From Akkermansiaceae bacterium (GTDB lineage Bacteria; Verrucomicrobiota; Verrucomicrobiia; Verrucomicrobiales; Akkermansiaceae), in the NCBI GenBank assembly GCA_029242935.1, contig JAQWSX010000053.1, positions 1-42,243 of the forward strand: DNA of 42,243 nt, in the 5' to 3' direction. The notes below the pieces were generated by a model, which was not told the DNA's origin, did not search any database, and saw only the letters and a list, made by a program, of their open reading frames with translations. Made by a program: the position numbers and the translations under genes. Shown here piece after piece: positions 7,102-15,929 of this stretch; positions within the stretch are counted from its first letter, which is position 1, and the number at the start of each line of letters is the position of its first letter.

Positions 7102-9375
7102 ATGCTTCGTAAGCTAGTCCTTATTGGCCTCTCGGTCACCTTGTGCGCCAACGCACAAGAAACCACCGAGGCTCCCCTTCTGGTTAAGCCAAACCTCCCC
7201 CCACCAAATGCTCCCGCAGAAGAGGAAGGAGAAGAAAGATCGGCAGCTTCAAACGGTTCGGTTTTTAACCAAGGCTTAGCGCGAACGATGTCGATCGCGA
7301 TCCCCGCTCCACGTGGACTGATTCTTGATCGCGACGGACGTCCTCTGGCCCAGACCAAGATGGCTTATCACATCGCACTTGATTTCACTGCTTACAAGGG
7401 ACCCATCGATTCAAAAGTTGCCGCCACTTGGGCACAGACCAAAATCGCCCAAGCAAACGCCCTCGTTAATGGCAACGAGGCCTACAGCGACGCAAAGCTC
7501 GCAACCTACTACAAAAATCGCCGTTGGCTTCCCCGTAAGATTTCAAAAATCATCAGCGAAAGCAAAGCTAAGAGCCTTGAGGATAAGATTCCAGAGGGAC
7601 TCTCCCTGCTCCCGGTTTATCAGCGATTTTATCCTGAAAAAGGCCTCGCTGCGCACCTGATCGGCTATGTCGGAGCCAAGACTGTTTTGCCCACCGGCCC
7701 TATCCACGACGGCGACCCTCTTTTCCAATCTGTCATGGGAAAATCCGGCTTCGAACAGATTTTTGACCAAAAGCTCACTGGTGAACCAGGATTAAACAAA
7801 ATGATCTTCGATAAGAACGGAGCTAAAATCCTCAATGAGCCCATCAAACGCCCACGCCCTGGCGGCAATGTCGTCACCACCCTGGACCTTGATTGGCAAA
7901 GATACGCCGAACAGGTTCTGCGCGAGGACTGTAAACGGGGGGCTTTTGTGGTCATCGATATCCAGTCCGGCGAAGTTCTAGTGATGGCATCCCGTCCTAC
8001 TTTTGACCTCAACGACTTCATTCCTTACATTACAACAGAAAGATACAAGGAACTTCAGAACAACCCATCGGCGCCATTGTTCGGACGTGCTTTCCAATCA
8101 AGCTACCCGCCTGCCTCCACTTTTAAACCAGTCGTCGCACTCGCAGCCATTAACAATGGCTCAATACATCCGGACCAGACTTTTGATTGCCCCTACAAGA
8201 TCAAGATCGGAAGGAAGTGGTTCCACAACCACTCCGAGGGCTACGAAGGCTGGGTTGATGCCCGACGAGCCCTCGCAAAGTCGATCAATCCTTGGTTTTA
8301 TCAAGTTGGCATCACGACCGGCCCCCAGGCCTTCCTTGCCGTCGCCCGACGACTTGGTTTCGGCTCGAAAACTGGTCTTCCTCTGGTCGGTGAAGCAATT
8401 GGCAATGCTCCCACTGCCGATTATATCATGCGGAAAATGGGGCGATCCACCACCAACGGAGACACCGCCAATCTTTCCATCGGTCAGGGACTAATGCTCG
8501 CTTCTCCGCTACAAGTCGCCCAATCGATGGCTGCGATCGGCAATGGCAACGTTCTCATGGAACTACAATTGGTCCGGCAAATCCAAGACTTCCATGGTCG
8601 GGTCATTGAAGCTCCCACCTTCAAAAAGCGAAACGACCTCAACCTCTCTCCCGCCGCTCTTGAAACAACCCACGATGGGATGCGCGATGTTGTTCACGCC
8701 AGCTATGGAACCGGACAACGCGCTAATCTGGGTTTCACTACGATGTGCGGAAAGACGGGCACAGCCCAGTGGAAGGACGACCCTAAACAAGGTTTGGCCT
8801 GGTTCTCCGGATTTTTTCCTTATGACAACCCCCGCTACGCATTTGCCGCCGTTTACGAAGGAGCGCCCGGGGAAATTGTGGGTGGAGGAAGGAAGGCTGC
8901 TCCGATGGTGAGTCGCTTTTTCCTCAACTTCCAAACTGAGATTGAAGAGAACTTGAGGCCCGCAGCCCGTGCGATGATTATTAGCGAAGAAGATGGTCAA
9001 CCAATTATCCCGGGAGATATAATCCCAAAAGCCATTGTCGTTGAAGATGAAGAAGCACTGTTGGGCGACCCCGCTATTCCCTTACCGACTCTCGGTAACA
9101 CTGAAATCCCAGTAGACATCCCTAAAGCAATCATTGTCGAAGATGAAGAAGCGCTGTTGGGCAAGCCCGCTATACCCGCACCCATCCAAGGCCTTACCGA
9201 AATCCCTGCAGATATCCCAAAGGCCATCCCACTCTTTCCAGCAGATAATCCCACTAATAAACCTCCTCTTCCGACCGTCCCCGGTGAAGAAGTAATTCCC
9301 GAAGCAATTCCCGTGAAACCAGAGATCCCTAGTGACACTCCCCGCAAGCCACCTGAAACTCCAAGCGATCGCTAA
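7102..9375 (+). CDS. mrdA: Penicillin-binding protein 2-like transpeptidase
   Basis: A class B penicillin-binding protein that cross-links peptidoglycan during elongation. 757 residues, longer than the usual ~630. The N-terminal pedestal starts at RGLILDRDGRPLAQ (~71-84). The transpeptidase motifs are STFK (Ser339-Lys342) in YPPASTFKP, SIN (394-396) and KTGTAQ (551-556), with the NLSIGQGL segment at 457-464. The N-terminus (MLRKLVLIGLSVTLCANAQ) looks like a short signal peptide or anchor rather than the long membrane anchor usual in PBP2. After about residue 630 there is an acidic, proline-rich tail with a 32-residue tandem repeat. First gene of a plus-strand run with the DUF6941-like protein and the dehydrogenase. 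No RodA is encoded nearby. Confidence 0.92.
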   Translation: MLRKLVLIGLSVTLCANAQETTEAPLLVKPNLPPPNAPAEEEGEERSAASNGSVFNQGLARTMSIAIPAPRGLILDRDGRPLAQTKMAYHIALDFTAYKGPIDSKVAATWAQTKIAQANALVNGNEAYSDAKLATYYKNRRWLPRKISKIISESKAKSLEDKIPEGLSLLPVYQRFYPEKGLAAHLIGYVGAKTVLPTGPIHDGDPLFQSVMGKSGFEQIFDQKLTGEPGLNKMIFDKNGAKILNEPIKRPRPGGNVVTTLDLDWQRYAEQVLREDCKRGAFVVIDIQSGEVLVMASRPTFDLNDFIPYITTERYKELQNNPSAPLFGRAFQSSYPPASTFKPVVALAAINNGSIHPDQTFDCPYKIKIGRKWFHNHSEGYEGWVDARRALAKSINPWFYQVGITTGPQAFLAVARRLGFGSKTGLPLVGEAIGNAPTADYIMRKMGRSTTNGDTANLSIGQGLMLASPLQVAQSMAAIGNGNVLMELQLVRQIQDFHGRVIEAPTFKKRNDLNLSPAALETTHDGMRDVVHASYGTGQRANLGFTTMCGKTGTAQWKDDPKQGLAWFSGFFPYDNPRYAFAAVYEGAPGEIVGGGRKAAPMVSRFFLNFQTEIEENLRPAARAMIISEEDGQPIIPGDIIPKAIVVEDEEALLGDPAIPLPTLGNTEIPVDIPKAIIVEDEEALLGKPAIPAPIQGLTEIPADIPKAIPLFPADNPTNKPPLPTVPGEEVIPEAIPVKPEIPSDTPRKPPETPSDR
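9025..9216 (+). repeat. 96-bp tandem repeat in the PBP2 C-terminal tail
   Basis: Two full copies (9025-9120 and 9121-9216) and the beginning of a third from 9217 (PKAI). Each copy encodes 32 residues beginning PKAI(V/I)VEDEEALLG and ending near TEIP-D-I. The spacing between copies is exactly 96 bp each time. Confidence 0.85.
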
Positions 9376-9411
9376 TTTGAGGCTTTGCCCTTTACCTTAG
9401 CGACCTGACAA

Positions 9412-9448
9412 GGCACGTAAAGACCGTGCCACGACTGGCACCCTTTTT
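9412..9448 (+). terminator. Terminator hairpin with an overlapping alternative stem
   Basis: GTGCCA (9426-9431) and TGGCAC (9436-9441) form a 6-bp stem with a CGAC loop, followed by CC and TTTTT: a small intrinsic terminator 51 bases after the PBP2 stop. GGCACG (9412-9417) can instead pair with CGTGCC (9425-9430), which removes the 5' arm of the terminator. The two folds exclude each other. Confidence 0.55.
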
Positions 9449-9460
9449 CTAAATACTATT

Positions 9461-9889
9461 ATGGACTTACAAGTAGCCACTCTCTGCGATTTCGCTGCCG
9501 AATACCAAGGCAAAATGGTCATCTCCGGAACCTTCGATGCCCTTGCTGCCAAAGCCACTCCAATTGTGCACCCTCAGTGCTCGCTTGCTATGCGCTTCTG
9601 CTTCACTCCCGAGGACGATGGAAACCACGATTTGCAAATCTCGATCATTGATGAAGACGGTAAGCCCGTCAACGAGAAGATGCCTATCAAGGGTGCCATG
9701 CCGGTCCAAATACCTGACAACGTCGCTTTCATGACTCGTCACCTCATCGTTGGATTTCAAGGTCTCACCTTCCCTCGTGCCGGTGTTTACTCGGTCGATA
9801 TCCTTGTCGACGACGAACTCATTCAGCGCCTCCCACTAAGAATCATCAAAGTGGACGATAATCAACAAGGTCAGCCCCCACAGGGTTAA
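9461..9889 (+). CDS. Conserved protein, DUF6941-like
   Basis: A 142-residue soluble protein without signal peptide, beginning MDLQVATLCDFAAEYQGKMV. The layout of short beta-strands (VISGTFDAL, LAMRFCFTPEDDGNHDLQIS, GVYSVDILVDDELIQRLPLR) resembles the DUF6941 family of small beta-sandwich proteins, whose members begin with a similar 'product name/state, then G-T-F-D' pattern; this is recognition by eye and not certain. It lies 85 bases after PBP2 and 13 bases before the dehydrogenase. Function unknown. Confidence 0.6.
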   Translation: MDLQVATLCDFAAEYQGKMVISGTFDALAAKATPIVHPQCSLAMRFCFTPEDDGNHDLQISIIDEDGKPVNEKMPIKGAMPVQIPDNVAFMTRHLIVGFQGLTFPRAGVYSVDILVDDELIQRLPLRIIKVDDNQQGQPPQG

Positions 9890-9902
9890 CCTGTATCGAT
9901 TC

Positions 9903-10715
9903 ATGTCAGCTTCCGGATCCCTGCTTGAGTTTCGTTGTGCTCTCATCACGGGAGCCAGCTCCGGCCTAGGTCTTGAATATGCCCGCCAAATTGCTCCTTG
10001 CGTCGAGACCTTGATTCTCGTCGCGAGGCGGGAACAACTTCTCGAGGAGATCGCCACCAATCTGGTGGCTGATTTCCCCCATCTTCGGATCAAAATCTTT
10101 GCCTCCGACCTTGTTCGTGACACTGAGCGAGACCATCTCATCAATTCCCTATCACAAGCGGATCTTTATCCCGATTTTCTGGTGAACAACGCTGGCATGG
10201 GAGACTATGGAGAGTTCCGATCCTCCGATTGGACCAAGACCGAGCAAATGATCCGCCTAAACATGGAGGCGCTCACTCATCTCACTCACGCCCTTCTTCC
10301 AGGCCTTATCGCACTTCAGGGAGCGCTCCTCAATGTCAGCTCACTCGCAAGCGTGCTGCCAATTCCTGACTTCGCGGTTTATTCCGCTACCAAATCTTAT
10401 GTCACCAGCTTCAGCGAAGCCCTCCGCCTTGAGCTTTCCGATCAAGGAGTTCGTGTCCTTGCCGTTTGCCCAGGTCCGGTAAAGACTGGTTTTGGCGAAA
10501 TCGCTCGCCGCGGAAGCGATGGCAAACTTCCCGTGCAGGAGTCATTTTACGTTCCTGCCGATAAAGTCGTGAGGGACTCGCTAAGAGCTCTTCGTCTAAA
10601 TCGCCCCCGAATCTATCCTGGCCTTAAGGTTGCCGCCGCCGCCGCTATTATTGGGCTACTTCCCATCGCCGCCATCCGGCTCATCATGAGCTCCCGCCCC
10701 CGACGAAGCGACTGA
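9903..10715 (+). CDS. Short-chain dehydrogenase/reductase (SDR family)
   Basis: An NAD(P)-dependent oxidoreductase of the classical SDR type. 270 residues with the cofactor-binding TGASSGLG (16-23), NNAG (95-98), the catalytic Ser in NVSSLAS (~146-147) and YSATK (Tyr160, Lys164). The C-terminus ends in a hydrophobic helix (LKVAAAAAIIGLLPIAAIRL) and basic residues, as in membrane-associated SDRs. The substrate cannot be predicted. It follows the DUF6941-like gene by 13 bases and is probably co-transcribed with it. Confidence 0.88.
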   Translation: MSASGSLLEFRCALITGASSGLGLEYARQIAPCVETLILVARREQLLEEIATNLVADFPHLRIKIFASDLVRDTERDHLINSLSQADLYPDFLVNNAGMGDYGEFRSSDWTKTEQMIRLNMEALTHLTHALLPGLIALQGALLNVSSLASVLPIPDFAVYSATKSYVTSFSEALRLELSDQGVRVLAVCPGPVKTGFGEIARRGSDGKLPVQESFYVPADKVVRDSLRALRLNRPRIYPGLKVAAAAAIIGLLPIAAIRLIMSSRPRRSD

Positions 10716-10903
10716 TCAGCCATCGGAATTTGGCTTTAAATTGATCACGGCGGGTCCCGATCAAGAACCACGACTAGGCGGTATTGCTGTGTTCACATCC
10801 GGGCGAAATATTTCCCATCAACAACGAAATCCCGACACAAAGTAGCATCTAGGAATGCCCTATTTTTCCTCTAAAGCCTCGCTCCTTCATTCAAAGCATT
10901 TCA

Positions 10904-11812
10904 CTAACGAAGTCCTCCGGCAGCTTTACCATTTGTGGTGAGAACATGGATCTCGTGAACTCCCCTAAAATTAGACACCTTAAATTGCCAAACCACTTCT
11001 TTCTTTGGATTGATTTCGATCGCATCAGGCATGGCGTCTCCTCTGGATCCATACTGACAGGCGACAACATTTCCGTTTTTAAGGAACTGTCCGCCACAGG
11101 GATCGGCACACTGGGAACTGGCAAAAACCCAGTTCACCTTACCTTCCTTGTCAAAGATTACTGTCTTATTCCCATTCGTCAGATTCGCCATGATTCGACC
11201 ATCTTCGAGAAGAATTGCTGTAAAGGGCCAATTCTTCTTTGGCCTTCCACCCAGCTCCGGTAAATCTGTTTTAATCGTTCGGACAATCTCACCTTGCGGA
11301 GAATATTCCTTGATCGCAAATGCGAGCAGATGGGGAACGAGATAATTTCCGTTCGCTAGCTTCCGAGCCATCCGAATCTGCATGTGGGTGTTGTCGGTTT
11401 CGGGCTTTACCGGCACTTCAACCACCATTTTTCCTTCGGGCGTAATTTCAAGAATTCTTGGTTTAGCACCCATCTCGGCAATCATGGTATTACCATTCTC
11501 TAATCGTTTGGCCGTGCTAATCTCTTTGTTGCCATCTCCTAACTTGTAATGAAATACCACTTTATAATCACGGGTGAATTCCTTCACTTCGTTTGCAAAC
11601 GTAACCAGCACATTCCCATTAGGAAGAACTTCACCATCACGGGATTTGGCTTTGACCTCCCATAAAATCTCACATTTTTCGTCAATAATTGCAGTCTTAG
11701 TTCCGGTGATCAGAAAGGAATGCTTTATTCCAGAATCACTAATCTGCTCACCAAAAGGAGCCGAGAAAACAGTTTGAACCAAACAAACGAATACGAGGGA
11801 TGTAAATCTCAT
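10904..11812 (-). CDS. Secreted beta-propeller (PQQ/ASST-like repeat) protein
   Basis: 302 residues with a signal peptide (MRFTSLVFVCLVQTVFS). The body repeats a motif of the form L-x-NGN-hydrophobic: GEVLPNGNVLVTF, RLENGNTMIAEM, KLANGNYLVPHL, LLEDGRIMANL and FLKNGNVVACQ, five or six blades of a beta-propeller of the kind seen in arylsulfotransferase- and PQQ-like repeat proteins. Trp-containing strands (ILWEVKAKS, VNWVFASS, VVWQFKVS) fit this. No catalytic residues can be named. It lies 39 bases after ilvE, so it is probably the last gene of the TPR-ilvE-propeller run. Confidence 0.75.
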   Translation of the reverse strand: MRFTSLVFVCLVQTVFSAPFGEQISDSGIKHSFLITGTKTAIIDEKCEILWEVKAKSRDGEVLPNGNVLVTFANEVKEFTRDYKVVFHYKLGDGNKEISTAKRLENGNTMIAEMGAKPRILEITPEGKMVVEVPVKPETDNTHMQIRMARKLANGNYLVPHLLAFAIKEYSPQGEIVRTIKTDLPELGGRPKKNWPFTAILLEDGRIMANLTNGNKTVIFDKEGKVNWVFASSQCADPCGGQFLKNGNVVACQYGSRGDAMPDAIEINPKKEVVWQFKVSNFRGVHEIHVLTTNGKAAGGLR

Positions 11813-11851
11813 CCTTTGAATCTAAATTCAAAATTTCATCTTGGCGAGTTC

Positions 11852-12724
11852 CTAAAATAGAGTCCCTTCGGAACGGACTTTCTGTCGGTAGGCTTCGATC
11901 AATTTGAGACTAATTGGTCCAGGTTTGCCATCGCCGATCTCACGTTCATCAAGCTTCACCATTGGAATAGTCTCGGCCGCCGTGCCCGTCAGGAATGATT
12001 CGTCAGCAGTGTAAATGTCGTAGCGGGCCATCGACATTTCTCGGATCGTAATTCCCAACTCGCTACAAAGCTCAAAAATCACCTGCCGGGTAATACCATC
12101 AAGACTGCCATCCGAAACCGGCGGCGTAATCACTTCGCCTTTCTTCACGACGAAGACGTTATCACCGGTGCACTCCGCCACGTAACCCTGTTCATTTAGC
12201 ATCAAACCCTCTTTGGCTCCCGCCTTGAGGGCCTCTACCTTGGCCATGACGTTATTAAGATAATTCAACGACTTCACTTGTGGACTCAAGCTCGCAGGTG
12301 TTGGCCGGCGAGTCGAACAAGTCACGACTTCAAGTCCATTCTCGTAGAGTTCGGCAGGATATAAGGTAATACCGGAAGCGATGATAAACATCGATGGAGT
12401 GGGACAGAGATAAGGATTCAATCCAAGATCGCCAATCCCCCGTGTCACCACTAACCGAATATAGCCATCATTCAGGCCATTGGCCCGAATTGTCTGGAGA
12501 GTCGCTTCACAAACTTCTTCAAGTGTCCAAGGCATCTTGAGGAGGAGTGCTTTTGCTGAAAGATATAGCCGCTCGATATGCTCGGTCAACCGAAAGACCC
12601 GACCGTTATAAAAACGAATACCTTCAAAGATTCCATCCCCATAAAGTAAACCGTGATCAAAGACCGATATCTTCGCATCCGCTTCTTCCACGATTTTCCC
12701 ATCCAACCAAATTTTACGACTCAT
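11852..12724 (-). CDS. ilvE: Branched-chain amino acid aminotransferase
   Basis: A class IV (fold type IV) PLP aminotransferase that interconverts Val, Leu and Ile with their 2-oxo acids using glutamate. 290 residues from the ATG at 12724 (MSRKIWLDGKIV); the frame extends 17 codons further upstream, but the family begins here. Key elements are GDGIFEGIRFYNGRVF near the N-terminus, RLVVTRGIGDLGLN, the PLP lysine in QVKSLNYLNN (Lys151), the ECTGDNVFVV segment and the DGITRQVIFELC cofactor-phosphate loop, ending with FLTGTAAETIPM. D-amino acid transaminase and aminodeoxychorismate lyase share this fold, but the motif set best fits IlvE. Confidence 0.9.
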   Translation of the reverse strand: MSRKIWLDGKIVEEADAKISVFDHGLLYGDGIFEGIRFYNGRVFRLTEHIERLYLSAKALLLKMPWTLEEVCEATLQTIRANGLNDGYIRLVVTRGIGDLGLNPYLCPTPSMFIIASGITLYPAELYENGLEVVTCSTRRPTPASLSPQVKSLNYLNNVMAKVEALKAGAKEGLMLNEQGYVAECTGDNVFVVKKGEVITPPVSDGSLDGITRQVIFELCSELGITIREMSMARYDIYTADESFLTGTAAETIPMVKLDEREIGDGKPGPISLKLIEAYRQKVRSEGTLF

Positions 12725-12789
12725 AATTTTGCTCTTACTGATGCTTCGCGCATCCTGCCTTTCCGGCTCCGGCATGCAATCCTTATCAA

Positions 12790-13473
12790 CTAGGAATTTA
12801 ATTCCTCAATCTTGGCCAAAATAGCAGCTTTCGCCTCAATTGCATTTTGATCTTCGGGATGATCTACCAACACTTGTTCAAAGCACTCGAGGGCAGCTTT
12901 TAACTCGCCCATTTCTGCGAGAATCATCCCGCACTCGTAACGAGCTAGAACCAGAGTCCCTTGAAGCTCAATTGCCTTTTTCAGGCTGGCAAGGGCCTCG
13001 ACCTTATGCCCACGCAGTCTTTGTATCCGACCTTTGGCATACCAGGCCGAAGCATCATCCGGAGCCATTTCAACGGCTTTACTGGCCGCCTCTTCAGCAT
13101 CGGAAGGATAATTGCCGTGCATCAGCGCCAGAGCGTAGCTGACATAGACTTCCGGGCGATTGGGTTCCAGCTCAAGGGCGTCTTCATAGTAAGTGATTGC
13201 CACGCCAAATTTATTCTGACCAATCGCATCCGCCGCTTTCATGATCAATTCATCAACCTCACTCAAACCTAGCTCTTTTACTTTCGCCACGGCCTTCTCC
13301 GCCTTTTCAGTTTCTCCTAGGGCATTCAGGACCACTCCGTAAAGCTGCCAACTCTGAACATCGTTTGGATCCTCGGTGAGAGCCGATTCGATTGCGGTCC
13401 GGGCTGCCGGAATATCACCAGCTTGGGCTGCGTTAATGGCAGCATTGTAATACTTCAAGTTCGGAGTGCTCAT
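12790..13473 (-). CDS. TPR-repeat protein
   Basis: A 227-residue protein made almost entirely of tetratricopeptide repeats: residues about 4-38, 40-70, 75-105, 110-140, 145-175 and 178-212 show the small/large residue pattern, for instance VAITYYEDALELEPNRPEVY and WYAKGRIQRLRGHKVEALAS. No signal peptide, so probably cytoplasmic, acting as a protein-binding scaffold. The start at 13473 is chosen because the repeats begin there. A longer form from 13539 is possible and would leave only 16 bases to the divergent polX. Upstream gene of a run with ilvE (65-base gap). Partner unknown. Confidence 0.82.
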   Translation of the reverse strand: MSTPNLKYYNAAINAAQAGDIPAARTAIESALTEDPNDVQSWQLYGVVLNALGETEKAEKAVAKVKELGLSEVDELIMKAADAIGQNKFGVAITYYEDALELEPNRPEVYVSYALALMHGNYPSDAEEAASKAVEMAPDDASAWYAKGRIQRLRGHKVEALASLKKAIELQGTLVLARYECGMILAEMGELKAALECFEQVLVDHPEDQNAIEAKAAILAKIEELNS

Positions 13474-13555
13474 GGGCGAAGAGGTAGCAGATCCACCCCC
13501 TTCCGCGAAGGCCTTAGTCTTGCAAATCGCTGTCATCATACCATCTTGAATCTAG

Positions 13556-15289
13556 ATGGCGGACGTTACCCGAGAATCACTGGTCAACACACTTGAGGAG
13601 ATCGCCCTCTTGCTGGAGCTCAAAGGAGAAAACCCATTCAAGACGAGGGCCTATCGAAATGGTGCCGAAGTGGTGCAAAACTTTGATGGCGAAATCGTTG
13701 GACGAGCTGCTGCAAACGACCTCAAAGGGATCAAAGGCATCGGCGAAGCCCTTCAACAAAAACTCTACGAGTTGGCATCGACCGGGAAGCTGGAATACTT
13801 TGAGAACCTCCGCGCTGAGTTTCCTCCAACCCTTTTTGAGCTATTTGAGCTTCAGGGACTTGGGCCCAAAAAAATTAAAGCCCTTTATGACAAACTCGGG
13901 ATCTCTTCGATTGCCCAACTCAAGGAAGCTTGCCAAGGAGAAGAAATCGCAGATCTCTCAGGCTTCGGAGCCAAAACTGTCGAAAAGATCCTCAGCGCTA
14001 TCGAAAACCGAGCGAAATTCGCCGACCGCTTTCGACTCGGCGAAGTGGCACCTCTTGCAGAGGCTTTACTCGAACGACTTCGAGAACACCCTAAGGTCAG
14101 TCGCTCCGCTATTGCTGGCTCCTACCGTCGCGCCAAGGAAACTCTCCACGATCTCGACTTCCTAGTTGCCACCAAAGAACCTGCTGAACTTACGAAATTT
14201 TTCACTGACTTCCCTGAAGTTCAGGAAGTCATCGCTCAAGGCGACACCAAAGCATCCGTCCGGCTGGAGAATGGCCTTCAGTGTGATCTCCGTGCTGTCA
14301 GCAATCACCACTTCCCTTTCGCTCTCCAGTATTTCACCGGCAGTAAAGAGCACAACGTCGCCCTTCGTTCACTGGCTTTGAAAAAGGGATTCTCTCTCAA
14401 CGAATATGATTTCACTGCCGAAGGGGAAATCCCTACCGTCGACGAAGAAGCTGATATTTACCGCGCTCTGGAACTCGATTGGATTGCTCCCGAGCTCAGA
14501 GAAAACAGAGGTGAAATCGAAGCTGCGTGCTCCGCAGAACTCCCAAACCTCATCGAACTCACCCACCTTCGGGGAACATTTCACAACCACACTATTGCCT
14601 CCGACGGAAAAAATACTCTTGAGGAAATGGCTACTGCCGCGCAAGACCACGGCCTTCAGTATCTCGGCATCGCCGACCACTCCAAGTCATCTTTCCAAGC
14701 CAACGGGCTTAACGAAGAACGGCTAGTCCGCCAGGTTGAAGAGATAAAAAAAATAAACGCAAACTTCGAAGACTTTGCGCTTCTTTCCGGTTCGGAGGTT
14801 GATATTCTCAAAGATGGTTCGCTGGACTTCCATGACGACTTACTCGCCGACCTCGATTACTGCGTCGCCTCCATCCATAACGTTTTTAATCTCCCCGAAA
14901 AAGAAATGACCGACCGCTTAATCAGGGCGATGGAAAATGAACACGTCACCATGCTCGGCCATGTCACCGGACGTCTCCTCCTCAAGCGTGATCCTTATGC
15001 CGTCAACATGGAGAAAATCATCGATTGCGCAGCTGAGACAAAAACAGTCATCGAACTCAACTGTAATCCATGGCGCCTCGACATGGATTGGCGTTGGTGG
15101 CATCGCGCCCGTGACAAAAACGTCCTAAGCTCGATCAATCCCGATGCCCACTCAACCGAACAACTGCAATTCCTAGCCTATGGCGCGCGACTCGCTCGCA
15201 AAGGCTGGCTGCGACGCGAAGATGTTTTGAACTGCCATTCACTTACAGAAATCCGAGCTTGGCTGAGGTTGCCCAAATCAAAGCGATGA
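13556..15289 (+). CDS. polX: DNA polymerase X family with PHP domain
   Basis: A bacterial/archaeal-type family X repair polymerase with 3'-5' exonuclease (PHP) domain, acting in gap filling and base excision repair. 577 residues, the usual length. Order: an 8-kDa-like helix-hairpin-helix region (1-150; [16 protein letters not shown] and [15 protein letters not shown]), the nucleotidyltransferase palm with [17 protein letters not shown] (Gly188-Ser189, Asp199/Asp201) and the third catalytic Asp in QCDLRAV (Asp244), then the C-terminal PHP domain beginning [11 protein letters not shown] (His343, His345, Asp350) and including GIADHSKSS. The stop overlaps the lipB start as ATGA. Confidence 0.95.
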   Translation: MADVTRESLVNTLEEIALLLELKGENPFKTRAYRNGAEVVQNFDGEIVGRAAANDLKGIKGIGEALQQKLYELASTGKLEYFENLRAEFPPTLFELFELQGLGPKKIKALYDKLGISSIAQLKEACQGEEIADLSGFGAKTVEKILSAIENRAKFADRFRLGEVAPLAEALLERLREHPKVSRSAIAGSYRRAKETLHDLDFLVATKEPAELTKFFTDFPEVQEVIAQGDTKASVRLENGLQCDLRAVSNHHFPFALQYFTGSKEHNVALRSLALKKGFSLNEYDFTAEGEIPTVDEEADIYRALELDWIAPELRENRGEIEAACSAELPNLIELTHLRGTFHNHTIASDGKNTLEEMATAAQDHGLQYLGIADHSKSSFQANGLNEERLVRQVEEIKKINANFEDFALLSGSEVDILKDGSLDFHDDLLADLDYCVASIHNVFNLPEKEMTDRLIRAMENEHVTMLGHVTGRLLLKRDPYAVNMEKIIDCAAETKTVIELNCNPWRLDMDWRWWHRARDKNVLSSINPDAHSTEQLQFLAYGARLARKGWLRREDVLNCHSLTEIRAWLRLPKSKR

Positions 15290-15912
15290 GTTCCCTAATG
15301 TTTCAAGACCTTGGAGCTGGCTTAGATTTTCAAGAGACCTGGGATCTTCAAGAGGATCTTGTCCAACGCCGGCGGGATCAAAAAATCGGGGATCTCATTC
15401 TTCTCCTCGAACATGCGCCTGTATACACGATCGGGCGGACTCGGGACAAATCCAGCCTAGAAGTTCACCAACATCTCCCTCATCCAGTGGTTGAGATCAA
15501 CCGCGGTGGTCAGGGAACGTTCCATGGCCCGGGCCAGCTCGTGGGCTATGCAATACTCGATCTCACCCAACGTATAAAAGATCTCCACCTTCACCTTAGG
15601 AATCTGGAAGAAGCCATTATTATTTCTCTCGGAACTCTTGGTATCACCGCGATCCGCCGAGAAGGCCAGACCGGAGTATGGGTCGAGGATCGAAAAATCG
15701 CCTCGCTGGGAGTCGGGGTCCGTTCATGGGTCACCCTTCACGGGTTTGCCCTAAACGTCCAAAAACTCTCGCTTGCACCATTTCAAATGATCACCCCTTG
15801 CGGCATTGATGGAGTTGCCATGACCAGTGTCGAAACTGAAATTAACCGCACGGTTTCGATGGAGGAAATCAAGAATATTATGACTGACTCCCTCCAAAAG
15901 GTTTTCCGCTAA
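15286..15912 (+). CDS. lipB: Lipoyl(octanoyl) transferase
   Basis: Transfers octanoate from acyl-carrier protein to the lipoyl domains of 2-oxoacid dehydrogenases and glycine cleavage H protein. 208 residues from the ATG at 15286, which overlaps the polX stop as ATGA; the longer frame from 15259 lies inside polX. Motifs: EHAPVYTIGR (~42-51), RGGQGTFHGPGQLVGY (73-88), the catalytic lysine in DRKIASLGVG (Lys137) and catalytic cysteine in TPCGIDG (Cys172). LipA is not in this window. Confidence 0.94.
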   Translation: MSSLMFQDLGAGLDFQETWDLQEDLVQRRRDQKIGDLILLLEHAPVYTIGRTRDKSSLEVHQHLPHPVVEINRGGQGTFHGPGQLVGYAILDLTQRIKDLHLHLRNLEEAIIISLGTLGITAIRREGQTGVWVEDRKIASLGVGVRSWVTLHGFALNVQKLSLAPFQMITPCGIDGVAMTSVETEINRTVSMEEIKNIMTDSLQKVFR

Positions 15913-15929
15913 TTGAGGTCGGCACTATC

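Noticed and set aside
10741-10764. TTGATC...GATCAA inverted repeat after the dehydrogenase gene
   Set aside because: A 6-bp stem without a T-tract; may be chance. Not called as a terminator or operator.
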